Positions 27,491 to 36,095 of a stretch of DNA of 64,000 nt are shown here, in pieces. Within the stretch, counting starts at the first letter, position 1. The number at the start of each line of letters is the position of its first letter. This DNA comes from Bacteroidota bacterium. GTDB lineage: Bacteria; Bacteroidota; Rhodothermia; Rhodothermales; UBA10348. The notes beneath the pieces are model-generated. The model was not told the origin of the DNA, made no database searches, and saw nothing but the letters and a program-made list of their open reading frames with translations. Both the position numbers and the translations under genes were made by a program. The stretch lies in assembly GCA_027622005.1 (NCBI GenBank), contig JAQBZH010000002.1, positions 5,001 to 69,000 on the forward strand, read 5' to 3'.

Positions 27491-28900
27491 TTAATAGGCG
27501 TTTTCGTGGACAAATCCGCTCCAAAGCGTCATGAGCATGATTTTGAGATCCATTCGAAGAGACCAATTCTGTATATAATAGAGGTCGAATTCAATACGTT
27601 TTTCGATCGAAGTGTCTCCTCGCCAGCCATTTACCTGAGCCCATCCCGTAATTCCGGCTTTCATCTTATGACGAAGCATGTATTTGGGGACCTTGTTTTT
27701 AAACTCGTCAATAAAGACGGGTCGTTCGGGCCGAGGTCCTACAACGGACATATCACCCTTTAACACATTGATAAACTGCGGTAACTCATCTAGCGATGTT
27801 TTGCGCAGAAACGCTCCGACTTTAGTGGCCCTGTTTTCTCCAGAAGAGGCCCAAACAGCGCCGGTCGAGTTTTCCACGTTAACGGGCATCGATCGAAACT
27901 TCAACATCTGAAAATGATGTCCGTTCAGTCCCATTCGCTGTTGACGGTAGAAAATGGGCCCCGGAGATGACAATTTCACACCAATTGCAATAAAGGCTAG
28001 CAGTGGAGAGATGAGAAATAGGATTAAAAACGAAAAAACGACGTCGATGACCCGTTTTACTGCTCGTCTAAAATCTAGAGGTGCTTCGTCAATCAAGTGG
28101 ATGACGGGCATTCCTCCAATATCGGTGACTCGACTGTTTACGATATCGAGTTGAAATAAGTCCGGGACCAAGCAGACGTGGGCCAGTCGGGTTGATAGTT
28201 CATTCGACAGTTTTACAATCTGATCCATCGCCGAAAAAGGGAGGGCGATATAGACATATTGAATGGGAGTTCCAGCCTGTTCAAACCGATCCAAGACAAC
28301 AGATACATCTGCCGTTGAACCCAAAAGCGTTTCCGTTTCGGATGGGGTATCGTCCAAAAATCCGACGGTATCGAATCCCATCCACGGAAAGCTGGAAAAG
28401 GAGTCCTTTAAACGCTGGCCTACAGGTCCCGCCCCGATTATCAGTACACGACGCAGATATTTCCCTTGTCTTCGGCCGTTTCTCAGATAAACCAAAATGG
28501 CCACTCGAAGGGCGACCAACAATAATGGCGTATACATCCCGAACAACAGCATGTGTAACCGGGAGAAATAGAGGGCGCGATAAAACGACAAGGACGCAGC
28601 CACAATCAAGATGCCTAGAATGATGGCCTTAGCAACGGTATACACCAGGGTGGACAGCCTTTGGGCTCTATCGGGTACGTATAGGCCCGACGCCCAAAAG
28701 ACCAACATCGAGATGATGATGACCCAGGGCAGGAAACTGAGGTATCGGGTCAGCGGAAGCCATTCCGGGAGCGGAAAGACGCCGATGGCCGGAAAGACCT
28801 CAAATCGGGTGTAATAGGCCAGAATCCAGCTAACAACTATTATAACAGCGTCGGCGAAAAATAGGAGTCGTTGAAAAAGGCGACTTTGCTCCTGGAGCAT
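27491..28900 (-). CDS. undecaprenyl-phosphate glycosyl-1-phosphate transferase (WcaJ/exopolysaccharide type)
   Basis: Integral membrane initiating enzyme for exopolysaccharide or O-antigen, moving a sugar-1-phosphate from UDP-sugar to undecaprenyl phosphate. The 469 residues have four or five N-terminal membrane segments (15-150) and a CoA/NAD-like fold (RVLIIGAGPVGQRL near 155). After a further membrane re-entrant helix comes the catalytic domain: KRVIDVVFSFLILFLISPLLAF, SPGPIFYRQQRMG, FRSM, LRKTSLDELPQFINVLKGDMSVVGPRPE, then GITGWAQVNGWRGDT. All conserved catalytic residues are present. The ABC-F gene follows at a 12-nt spacing in the same frame. The degenerate relative fused to a glycosyltransferase lies at 31.5-33.6 kb. 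Confidence 0.9.
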   Translation of the reverse strand: MLQEQSRLFQRLLFFADAVIIVVSWILAYYTRFEVFPAIGVFPLPEWLPLTRYLSFLPWVIIISMLVFWASGLYVPDRAQRLSTLVYTVAKAIILGILIVAASLSFYRALYFSRLHMLLFGMYTPLLLVALRVAILVYLRNGRRQGKYLRRVLIIGAGPVGQRLKDSFSSFPWMGFDTVGFLDDTPSETETLLGSTADVSVVLDRFEQAGTPIQYVYIALPFSAMDQIVKLSNELSTRLAHVCLVPDLFQLDIVNSRVTDIGGMPVIHLIDEAPLDFRRAVKRVIDVVFSFLILFLISPLLAFIAIGVKLSSPGPIFYRQQRMGLNGHHFQMLKFRSMPVNVENSTGAVWASSGENRATKVGAFLRKTSLDELPQFINVLKGDMSVVGPRPERPVFIDEFKNKVPKYMLRHKMKAGITGWAQVNGWRGDTSIEKRIEFDLYYIQNWSLRMDLKIMLMTLWSGFVHENAY

Positions 28901-29008
28901 CGCTGATTTCGGTTTGGGTGATGCGGGCTTTCAATGGCCCAACAAGAAAAACAGATTGGTAACGCTCTGGCGAATCAAAAACGGGTTGGTGACGCCGTAA
29001 GATACGGA

Positions 29009-29965
29009 TTACTCATCAATGGTAATGAGTAGGGAGAAATCCATGGCCTTCACCGAATGGGTCAGTGCGCCACTGGATATGTAATCAACACCGCTCCGTC
29101 CGATCGCACCCAATGTATCGAGAGTTATGTTGCCCGACGCTTCCGTTTCCATTTGGCCGTTGACCATTTTAACGGCGTGATCGAGTCTTGAAGTATCGAT
29201 GTGGCCGGAAGCATCTATCACCACAAAATTGTCCAACATCACCCGATCAGCCCCGCCATGGGCCAAAACGCGCGTTAACTCTTCGATAGAAGTGACTTCG
29301 ATTTCGATTTTGATATCGGATGGCGACGTGCCTCCTTTGCCAGAGCCAAGATGTGGGGTCTTCTGCGTTTCGATCTGCTCCAGACCTAATCTCCATTCGT
29401 TAGCCCGGTTCAATGCGTTTTCAATGCTCCCGGCCGCCGCGATATGATTTTCTTTGATGAGCATCATATCAAATAAGCCCACGCGATGATTGAATCCGCC
29501 CCCTAGTAAAACGGCCCATTTGTCTAGCATTCGCAGCCCGGGCGCCGTTTTTCGGGTGTCTAAAAGTTTGCAGTTGGTTCCGTTGAGGGCCTGAACCATG
29601 CGGTTGGTAAGTGTTGCAATCCCCGACATGCGCTGGAGGAAATTCAAGGCCACGCGCTCAGCCATTAAAATGGATCGGGCGGGGCCGCTGATCGTACCGA
29701 GAATGGCTCCTGATGAAATGTGATCTCCGTCCGACTGCGTCCACTTTGATTCGATCGATCGGTCGACTTCGTTGAGGACCGCCTCAAAAACCTGCAGACC
29801 TGCTATAATTCCCGCTTCCTTAGCCTTGAGGATGGCCGTGGCATGCTTGTGGGCCGGAATCGTAGCAATCGACGTAATATCACCCGAGTCAACATCTTCC
29901 CCGAGTGCCGCTTGGATCAAGGTTTGGAGCCGATCTGGGCGAACGTAAGCTGGTAGGTTTTTCAT
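29009..29965 (-). CDS. nadC: nicotinate-nucleotide pyrophosphorylase (quinolinate phosphoribosyltransferase)
   Basis: Converts quinolinate and PRPP to nicotinate mononucleotide in de novo NAD synthesis. The 318-residue protein shows GEDVDSGDITS at the N-terminus, RVALNFLQRMSGIAT, the active-site DTRKTAPGLR, GGGFNHRVGLFDMMLIKENH, and the phosphate-binding VMLDNF plus ISSGALTHS. It is slightly longer than the usual 280-290 residues because a Gly/Ser-rich insert (about residues 207-222, containing LGSGKGGTSPSD) precedes the IEIEVTS strand. Its start overlaps the thioesterase stop by 4 nt (ATGA), giving an accA-thioesterase-nadC operon. Confidence 0.95.
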   Translation of the reverse strand: MKNLPAYVRPDRLQTLIQAALGEDVDSGDITSIATIPAHKHATAILKAKEAGIIAGLQVFEAVLNEVDRSIESKWTQSDGDHISSGAILGTISGPARSILMAERVALNFLQRMSGIATLTNRMVQALNGTNCKLLDTRKTAPGLRMLDKWAVLLGGGFNHRVGLFDMMLIKENHIAAAGSIENALNRANEWRLGLEQIETQKTPHLGSGKGGTSPSDIKIEIEVTSIEELTRVLAHGGADRVMLDNFVVIDASGHIDTSRLDHAVKMVNGQMETEASGNITLDTLGAIGRSGVDYISSGALTHSVKAMDFSLLITIDE

Positions 29966-30390
29966 GCGTTTCCGGCGCCTAACGCTTGTTGCAGCAGAAT
30001 CGGTGCGGGGACGGGTCTCGTCCGACCATTTTCAATAAAACACAGCGTTACATGGCCCGTAACCAACAGCCGTAAGTCGGCTTGTCGTAGGATGCGGTAG
30101 GAACAGGTGAGTCGCAATTTTGACTCAGACAACAGGGGGCGTGTTTCTATGATGATCAGGTCGTCGTACCGGGCGCTTTCATGGTACTTAACAGCCAAAT
30201 CCACGACTGGAAGTGTAGTCCCGCTGTCCTGGATGACTATGTACGGTAGGCCCAATTCCCTCAGGGCCTCCGTCCGGGCGTATTCAAACCAATCCAAATA
30301 ATGCGTATGGAAGACAATCCCCATCGGATCGCATTCACGAAATCGAACCCGATAGGTGAAACGATGGGGCATACGTTCGCTGCTTGGCAT
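29962..30390 (-). CDS. acyl-CoA thioesterase (4HBT hotdog fold)
   Basis: A small hotdog-fold thioesterase, about 142 residues from ATG 30390 (the frame continues to 30423, inside accA). The catalytic region is RFRECDPMGIVFHTHYLDWFEYARTEAL, where the Asp of CDPMG-x-V-x-H-x-x-Y is the nucleophile or general base in the 4-hydroxybenzoyl-CoA and YbgC-type enzymes. The YLDWFE segment is typical of YbgC. Its ATG follows the accA TAG by one base (TAGGATG), and its stop overlaps nadC. Substrate chain length cannot be read from sequence. Confidence 0.85.
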   Translation of the reverse strand: MPSSERMPHRFTYRVRFRECDPMGIVFHTHYLDWFEYARTEALRELGLPYIVIQDSGTTLPVVDLAVKYHESARYDDLIIIETRPLLSESKLRLTCSYRILRQADLRLLVTGHVTLCFIENGRTRPVPAPILLQQALGAGNA

Positions 30391-30391
30391 C

Positions 30392-31387
30392 CTAAACTTC
30401 CGAAAATGTGCCCATGGCGTCAAATTTGGCCAGTCTGTTGTCCAGTAGTTCCTGTGTCGGCACCGACAAGAGTGGCGTTAGATTTTCAACAATGGCCCTT
30501 CCAACCGCCTCAAAGGTGGTTTCAGGATCTCGATGAGCCCCGCCGATAGGTTCGGCGATAATTTGATCCACAATTCCGAAAGGAATAAGGTCGGGTGCGG
30601 TCAATTTCAGCGCGCGTGCTGCCTCTTCCTTGTAGTCCCAGGAACGCCATAAGATGGAGGAGCAGCTTTCAGGCGAAATCACGGAGTACCAGGCGTTTTC
30701 CAACATTAAAATTCGATCACCGACGCCAATGCCCAGAGCGCCGCCGGAGGCTCCTTCACCAATGATCACAACCACGATCGGAACCGGAAGCCGGGCCATT
30801 TCAAACAAATTCCGGGCGATCGCTTCAGCCTGACCACGTTCTTCAGCCTCTAATCCCGGGAAAGCGCCGGTCGTGTCCAGAAGCGTGATGACTGGAATAT
30901 CAAATCGGGCCGCCATTTTCATCAACCGAAGCGCTTTTCGGTAGCCTTCCGGATTGGGCATACCAAATCGACGGAATTTACGGGTCTTCGTATCACGACC
31001 TTTTTGATGACCCAAAATCAGAACCGTTTGATCTTTTCCTCCGTACCGGGAGCCTTTAAACGTTCCAAATCCCCCGACTATGGCTGGATCTTCACCAAAC
31101 AGACGGTCCCCGTGAAGTTCGACAAATCCCTCTGTCAACGCGTCGATATGATCCAGGGTATAAGGACGATCTGGGTGACGAGCAATTTGAACCCGTTGCC
31201 AACGCGTCAGGTTTTTGTAAATGGACTCCCGTAGTTCGTCAACTCGTTCTTCCAAGGCTTGTAAAGTCTTGGACAGGTCGGACCCAGTATCTTCATGACT
31301 CAACGCGCGCATTTCTTCGAGCTTCTGCTCGAGTTCATAAAGCGGTTTTTCGAATTCTAAAAGATTGAGTTTGATGTTCTGCGACAT
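30392..31387 (-). CDS. accA: acetyl-CoA carboxylase carboxyltransferase subunit alpha
   Basis: Alpha half of the carboxyltransferase that makes malonyl-CoA for fatty acid synthesis. The 331 residues show the N-terminal coiled coil ([12 protein letters not shown]), the [27 protein letters not shown] segment, [27 protein letters not shown]-like [18 protein letters not shown] (here [10 protein letters not shown]) and [15 protein letters not shown] forming the oxyanion holes, then [13 protein letters not shown]. It heads the accA-thioesterase-nadC operon. accD, the beta subunit, is not in the window; fabF and acpP at 6.6-8.2 kb use the malonyl product. Confidence 0.96.
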   Translation of the reverse strand: MSQNIKLNLLEFEKPLYELEQKLEEMRALSHEDTGSDLSKTLQALEERVDELRESIYKNLTRWQRVQIARHPDRPYTLDHIDALTEGFVELHGDRLFGEDPAIVGGFGTFKGSRYGGKDQTVLILGHQKGRDTKTRKFRRFGMPNPEGYRKALRLMKMAARFDIPVITLLDTTGAFPGLEAEERGQAEAIARNLFEMARLPVPIVVVIIGEGASGGALGIGVGDRILMLENAWYSVISPESCSSILWRSWDYKEEAARALKLTAPDLIPFGIVDQIIAEPIGGAHRDPETTFEAVGRAIVENLTPLLSVPTQELLDNRLAKFDAMGTFSEV

Positions 31388-31490
31388 GCAGTTGGGTGGG
31401 TGGTGAAAGAGGTTCCGATCCTGACTTCAATCATTGGATCGACATGACTAAGAAACTAGCCCGGGAATTGGCAATCAAGATCTACTCATT

Positions 31491-33593
31491 TCAAGAGCGC
31501 CTAATAGACGACAAAATGATCTCGAGATCGAGCCCTGGTGTCTGGTGGGTAACATAATACCAATAGGCTCGTGCCAGTTCGTCCGGCTTTAACTCCTCGG
31601 TTTTCAAGGTGTTCGTCACCGTGAAGATACCGATGGGCACGTTCCAGGTTTCTGGAATGATGGAAAGCTCCTCAGGTTTGCATCCCACTAACGAAATGGA
31701 ATTAGTTAATACCTGAGGCGTTTTTAGGAAAAGGCCCATTTTCTGATGAATTAGACTGTTTTTGTCGATCAATCGTAGGCTGAGCCAGATCAAAGGAAGA
31801 AAAGGGAGCACAAGCAAAGCGATACTTTTGTCAAAAATCGCTTTGGACACTGGGGATCGTAGGGAGACCACCTCCGTCACATCAGCTTGCAAGGAGCTGA
31901 GAGACAGATGGCTGATCACCGACTTCCCAATCACATGTTCTTGGCCCTCTTGGAGCATCCGAAATTGGACAGAAAGGTCCTTAAGTGTCCGCATGATCCC
32001 AAAAATGACGTGATTAGGGATGTCGCGGGAAGCAAAGACGATATCATCAAATCCACGAAGGCGAACCAGGTCTCGGAGGTGGGAAAAGCGGCCGAGGTAG
32101 GGAATGGTTCCGTTCCCTGACTCCTTTTCCGATACATAACCGTTTAATCTAAAAGGAGGTCGGGGGTGGCTGCTTAGTAAATTGGAAAGGCGTACGGCTT
32201 CGGCGTACTCACCCACTAAAAGGGCCCGGCGTGGCCCCCGCCGAGATCCGCTCAAAACACCGCGTAAAATCAACAGGACCCCGAAACTCAACGGCACCGA
32301 AAGACCCACCACCATCCGTGAAAAGGCGATATCCGGGACGAAATAGGCCAGACTTGCGACGGACATAAATCCCATAATCACGCCGATAAAGACTGGCTCA
32401 ACACGCCTTTTTTTCTCCACTCGGTAGCCGCCCGCTAGCGCAATCCCTAACACCGTGCAAACCGCAAACGCAGGGCCAATCGATGCAAAAAACAACGGTG
32501 TAGAATTCACCTCGGTCTGCCAAAATCGGACGGCGCCCAGGGCGCTAACGGAGGCGTAAACCCCGATCAGATCTTTCATGATCGGTGAAGCCATTCCAAT
32601 CCAATTGCCAACCATAGAAAGGGAGGCTCGAAACACGATTCCAACACGTAAAAGAAACGTTAAAACGGTGGAATGCTGGAACTCCAAGTGTTTTTGGGTG
32701 AATAGGAGCATCGCGCCATAGAACAACATTACATATTTGAGCTCCCCTTTTTTGGTGCTTTCTCCTTTGTAATGGATGATTTGGGTATCTGGCGTATACC
32801 AGACTTTCCAACCGGCTTTCTGAATGCGAAAACACAGATCTAAATCTTCGCCGTACATAAAAAAGTCCTCATCAAAAAGCCCAGATCCTATCGCGGAATC
32901 GGGGCCCTTCGAGGAACCGGATCCTATCGGGGAATCGGATCCCGTCGAAGAACCGGGGCCAAAGAGGGCCTCCCTTCGAAGCATCATACACGACCCGCTA
33001 AGGGCGTCGACCTCGCATGCTTTATCGCGCGGCAAATAGGTCAGATTGTACCGGCCGAATCGTTTGCTCCGCGGGAAAAGAGCGGACAGACCAATCATTC
33101 GATAGAACGCAATCTGTGGGGTTGGAAATGATCGGCGGCTTTCGGGGGCAAACGTGCCATCTGGATTTAAAATTTGGCAACCCAATGCACCGCACTCCGG
33201 GTGCAATTTCATGAAGTCAACCATCATCCGTAAGGAATCTTCTTGCAGGATGGTGTCTGGGTTCAAGATCAGAAGGTGGCTCCCTTTGGCTACTTGAATA
33301 GCCTGATTGTTGGCCGCGCCAAAGCCGACATTTTCGGAGTTTGCCATCAACCGAACCGAAGGATACTCCCGCTTTACCATGCTGACGGAGTCGTCAATGG
33401 AGTTGTTATCGACCACAAAGACTTCAACAGATAGGCCTTCCGAGGCTTGATAAACCGAGCGGAGGGCCTGAGATAAAAAGTCCTTTACGTTGTAGTTAAC
33501 GATGATAATGCTAACGTCCACAACGGGGGGAACGTCAACCTCTAGCCCTGAAAGGGCTTTTTCTACAGATGCTGAAAAAGTAGGATCAGGCAT
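31491..33593 (-). CDS. GT2 glycosyltransferase fused to a degenerate polyprenyl sugar-transferase module
   Basis: A 700-residue two-part membrane protein. Residues 25-330 are a rhamnosyltransferase-like GT2: DVSIIIVNYNVKDFL, VVDNNSIDDS, NVGFGAANNQ, LNPDT (110-114, in place of a strict DxD) and FDEDFFMYGEDLDLCFRIQ (240-258) with the base. Residues 211-238 are a Gly/Ser repeat encoded by a 36-bp tandem repeat. Membrane segments follow at about 315-440, then a Rossmann-like region (RALLVGEYAEAVRLS, near 460) as in WcaJ-type proteins. The end is a remnant of the sugar-transferase domain: KAIFDKSIALLVLPFLPL, SLVGCKPEE where active enzymes have SLVGPRPE, and a TPGLDLEIIL tail. Key Arg and Asp residues are absent, so this half is probably inactive or structural. 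A cell-surface polysaccharide role is likely. Confidence 0.82.
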   Translation of the reverse strand: MPDPTFSASVEKALSGLEVDVPPVVDVSIIIVNYNVKDFLSQALRSVYQASEGLSVEVFVVDNNSIDDSVSMVKREYPSVRLMANSENVGFGAANNQAIQVAKGSHLLILNPDTILQEDSLRMMVDFMKLHPECGALGCQILNPDGTFAPESRRSFPTPQIAFYRMIGLSALFPRSKRFGRYNLTYLPRDKACEVDALSGSCMMLRREALFGPGSSTGSDSPIGSGSSKGPDSAIGSGLFDEDFFMYGEDLDLCFRIQKAGWKVWYTPDTQIIHYKGESTKKGELKYVMLFYGAMLLFTQKHLEFQHSTVLTFLLRVGIVFRASLSMVGNWIGMASPIMKDLIGVYASVSALGAVRFWQTEVNSTPLFFASIGPAFAVCTVLGIALAGGYRVEKKRRVEPVFIGVIMGFMSVASLAYFVPDIAFSRMVVGLSVPLSFGVLLILRGVLSGSRRGPRRALLVGEYAEAVRLSNLLSSHPRPPFRLNGYVSEKESGNGTIPYLGRFSHLRDLVRLRGFDDIVFASRDIPNHVIFGIMRTLKDLSVQFRMLQEGQEHVIGKSVISHLSLSSLQADVTEVVSLRSPVSKAIFDKSIALLVLPFLPLIWLSLRLIDKNSLIHQKMGLFLKTPQVLTNSISLVGCKPEELSIIPETWNVPIGIFTVTNTLKTEELKPDELARAYWYYVTHQTPGLDLEIILSSIRRS
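32884..32955. repeat. 36-bp imperfect tandem repeat inside the GT2 gene
   Basis: Two direct copies (32884-32919 and 32920-32955) both starting GATCCTATCG and ending GAACCG. They encode two 12-residue Gly/Ser/Asp/Pro units between EALFGPG and LFDEDFF. The unit length is a multiple of three, so copy number can change without breaking the frame. Confidence 0.85.
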
Positions 33594-33831
33594 TCGATGC
33601 GGTTAGGAAGTCACAATCCGGCGAGGATCTCGCTACGGCGGCAAGATACGGAATCAACCCTTGGTTCGTTCGCTAATCGTCTCGGTCAGGGAACGAAGTT
33701 CCGCCTATGGGTTTGAGAGACACGCTCCGTACGTTACGCTGGAATTTTGGTCACTCGGCAAAATTTTGGGTCAAACGAGCCCGTTTTAATCATGTTGGGG
33801 ACTTGGTAGCTTCGGCTAGCCCTTTCGACGC

Positions 33832-35199
33832 ATCAATCTTATTCATACTTGGTCTGCATATCGTACGGAAGGAAAAGCAACGCTGATTTTGGCTGCGCCG
33901 ATTGTCGTTACCCAACTCGCCCACATTTCGTTGAGTTTTGTAGATACCGTGATGGTGGGTCGGCTCGGGCCTGCGGCCCTCGCCGGAGTTTCCCTAGGAA
34001 GTACGGTCTTTTTTAGCGCCATGATCTTTTGCATGGGCATTCTCTTGGCAGTGGGCCCCATGGTTTCCCAAGCTTTCGGGGCTGACGACGAGCAATCGAT
34101 CGGGCGAAGTGTGCGCCAGGGGCTTTGGATGACCGTTGTCCTGACTATTGCCGCGTTTACCTTTGTCCAAAATGGAGAGCATGTGCTTCGCCTCCTGGGA
34201 CAGTCGGAAGTTAATATTGAAGCGGCTGGATCCTATTTATTTGCTATTTCCTGGGGAATCCCTTCGTTTTTGGGTTTTATCACCCTCCGGGCATTCATGG
34301 AAGCCGTTTCGAGACCCCGTATCGTGACCGTTGTGGCCGTTGTCGGTGTATTCCTGAACATCATTTTGAATTACGTATTGATGTTCGGCAAACTTGGGTT
34401 TCCAGCCATGGGGTTGGTTGGGACAGGATGGGCATCGAGCATCGTTTTCACTATCAATTTTTTGGTTTTGCTGACTGTTGTCGCGAAGCAAAAAGCCTTC
34501 AAACGATATCATATTTTTTCCAAACTGGGACGTCCTGATCCAGCCTACTTTAAAGACTTATTTCGTATTGGGTGGCCCATTGGCTCTTCCATGGGGGTTG
34601 AAATGAGTTTATTCATGCTCACCGTTTTTATGATGGGCTGGCTCGGAACTACAGAACTGGCCGCCCATCAGGTGGCCATTCAATGTGCTTCTTTCACGTT
34701 TATGGTTCCCTTAGGCATTGGAATGGCAAGCTCGGTCAGGGTGGGGCAAGCTATTGGAAATAAAGATCTTAATGGAGCTGCTATTGCCGGTTTTACCGGC
34801 ATCGGGTTCTCCGTCATCTTTATGATGGTGGCCGCCTTATTTTTCTGGGTGGCGCCGCGGATTATAATCTCGCTTTATTTGGATTTGGATTTGCCGGCCA
34901 ATTTCGAAGTTGTTGAAATGGCCGTCGGCTTGTTGATGCTAGCTGCCATTTTTCAAGTTTTTGACGGGATTCAGGTATCAGTAATGGGAGCATTAAGGGG
35001 GATGAAAGATACCAAGCAACCCATGTATATCTGTCTTTTTGCCTACTGGGGTGTCGGGTTGACAACGGGTTATTTATTGGCTTTTCAATTTGGCTATGGC
35101 GAAAAGGGTTTGTGGTGGGGTCTGGTTGTAGGACTCGCCGCGGCATCGGTGCTTTTAACCAGGCGATTTTACCGTTTGAGCCGGCCGCGGCAGTTATAA
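33832..35199 (+). CDS. MATE family multidrug/Na+ efflux transporter, uncertain start
   Basis: Twelve-helix inner-membrane antiporter. The body, from ALAAPIVVTQLAHISLSFVDTVMVGRLGPAALAG onward, is a clear MatE protein with two six-helix halves (second half from about LFRIGWPIGSSMGVE). The first ordinary start, TTG 33889, begins inside helix 1. The frame is open back to a TAG at 33817, and the upstream residues YRTEGKATLIL fit the conserved E-(G/x)-(R/K)-x-T-x-x-LA start of the family. I therefore extend it to ATC 33832 (455 residues), with TTG 33889 as the alternative. A hairpin with a UUCG loop (33805-33821) ends 10 nt before the ATC. The substrate is unknown; it stands alone. Confidence 0.8.
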   Translation: MNLIHTWSAYRTEGKATLILAAPIVVTQLAHISLSFVDTVMVGRLGPAALAGVSLGSTVFFSAMIFCMGILLAVGPMVSQAFGADDEQSIGRSVRQGLWMTVVLTIAAFTFVQNGEHVLRLLGQSEVNIEAAGSYLFAISWGIPSFLGFITLRAFMEAVSRPRIVTVVAVVGVFLNIILNYVLMFGKLGFPAMGLVGTGWASSIVFTINFLVLLTVVAKQKAFKRYHIFSKLGRPDPAYFKDLFRIGWPIGSSMGVEMSLFMLTVFMMGWLGTTELAAHQVAIQCASFTFMVPLGIGMASSVRVGQAIGNKDLNGAAIAGFTGIGFSVIFMMVAALFFWVAPRIIISLYLDLDLPANFEVVEMAVGLLMLAAIFQVFDGIQVSVMGALRGMKDTKQPMYICLFAYWGVGLTTGYLLAFQFGYGEKGLWWGLVVGLAAASVLLTRRFYRLSRPRQL

Positions 35200-35317
35200 A
35201 GTTTTGCACTTTACAAAGTGTTCATCGATCAGGAAAAAACCTTAGTCTTGTATTAATTAACGACTTAAGTCACATTGATACTCGTCAGTTTTAGCCTGAA
35301 ATTCAAGTGTTTACTCC

Positions 35318-35325
35318 TATCTTTG
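35318..35325 (+). promoter_or_regulatory. candidate -7 box of the act-cox cluster
   Basis: TATCTTTG followed by CGG matches the Bacteroidota TAnnTTTG box, 69 nt before actA. The -33 region is less clear. It is the only good match in the 194-bp gap before the respiratory operon. Confidence 0.5.
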
Positions 35326-35393
35326 CGGCTTCATAATCACTAATTTTTTGCCCATTCTGTGATTTCACGAATCGACTCAACTCCACCTACTGG

Positions 35394-36041
35394 ATGCCGC
35401 AGATTTTTTCCCGGAAGGTTAACTCCCTTCCAACCCTAACGCTTTTGGGTACGTTGGCAGGGGGTGTTTTCGCCGTCCTGTTCGTTTGGTACTACTTTTC
35501 TCCCAAGTTCACCGACGTTGGATACGCTCCGCAACAGCCGGTAGAATACAGCCATCGCCTGCACGTAGGTCAACTTGGACTCGATTGCCAGTACTGTCAC
35601 ACCAATGTCAAGAACGCCAATCATTCCAACGTACCGGCTACTCAGACTTGTATGAATTGCCATAGCCAGGTTCGAACGGAATCTCTAAAATTGCTACCCG
35701 TTCGGGAAAGTTGGGCAACTGGAGAGCCCATTGAGTGGATTAAAGTGCACAAACTGCCTGATTACGCGAACTTCAGCCACTCCGTACATACCAACAACGG
35801 AGTTGGATGCGAATCATGCCATGGCAGAATTGATCAAATGGAAATTGTGGCTCAAGCTCAGCCTTTATCCATGAGCTGGTGTATTGATTGCCATAGGAGC
35901 CCTGAGCAGTTTTTAAGGCCAAACAGCGAAATAACTACCATGGGATATGATTATCCGGAGGATTTCCTCACCGCTAATTTGGCCCGAATTGTTTCTGAAG
36001 ATATTCAGCCACCCACCAACTGTTCAGCTTGCCACTACTAA
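35394..36041 (+). CDS. actA: alternative complex III subunit A, pentaheme cytochrome c
   Basis: Periplasmic multiheme cytochrome anchored by one N-terminal membrane helix (LTLLGTLAGGVFAVLFVWYYF, about 13-33). Five CxxCH haem-c sites are visible: CQYCH, CMNCH, CESCH, CIDCH and the terminal CSACH, the last only one residue before the stop. Five haems and 215 residues match ActA of the Rhodothermus marinus complex, where it passes electrons from the FeS subunit ActB towards ActE or a cytochrome c. First gene of an unbroken actABCDEF-sco-cox run. Starts at ATG 35394. Confidence 0.94.
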   Translation: MPQIFSRKVNSLPTLTLLGTLAGGVFAVLFVWYYFSPKFTDVGYAPQQPVEYSHRLHVGQLGLDCQYCHTNVKNANHSNVPATQTCMNCHSQVRTESLKLLPVRESWATGEPIEWIKVHKLPDYANFSHSVHTNNGVGCESCHGRIDQMEIVAQAQPLSMSWCIDCHRSPEQFLRPNSEITTMGYDYPEDFLTANLARIVSEDIQPPTNCSACHY

Positions 36042-36095
36042 TCGATCGCCCAGGTATTTTATCCGGGTTTTACACGATTCGATAACAACTAGATT

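Noticed and set aside
32824-33039. 71-codon ORF (+) opposite the glycosyltransferase gene
   Set aside because: Antisense shadow created by the 36-bp repeat; the minus-strand frame carries the GT2 motifs.
35207-35220. CACTTT/AAAGTG inverted repeat after the MATE gene
   Set aside because: AT-rich 6-bp stem with a 2-nt loop and no T-run; could be a weak terminator but not supported.
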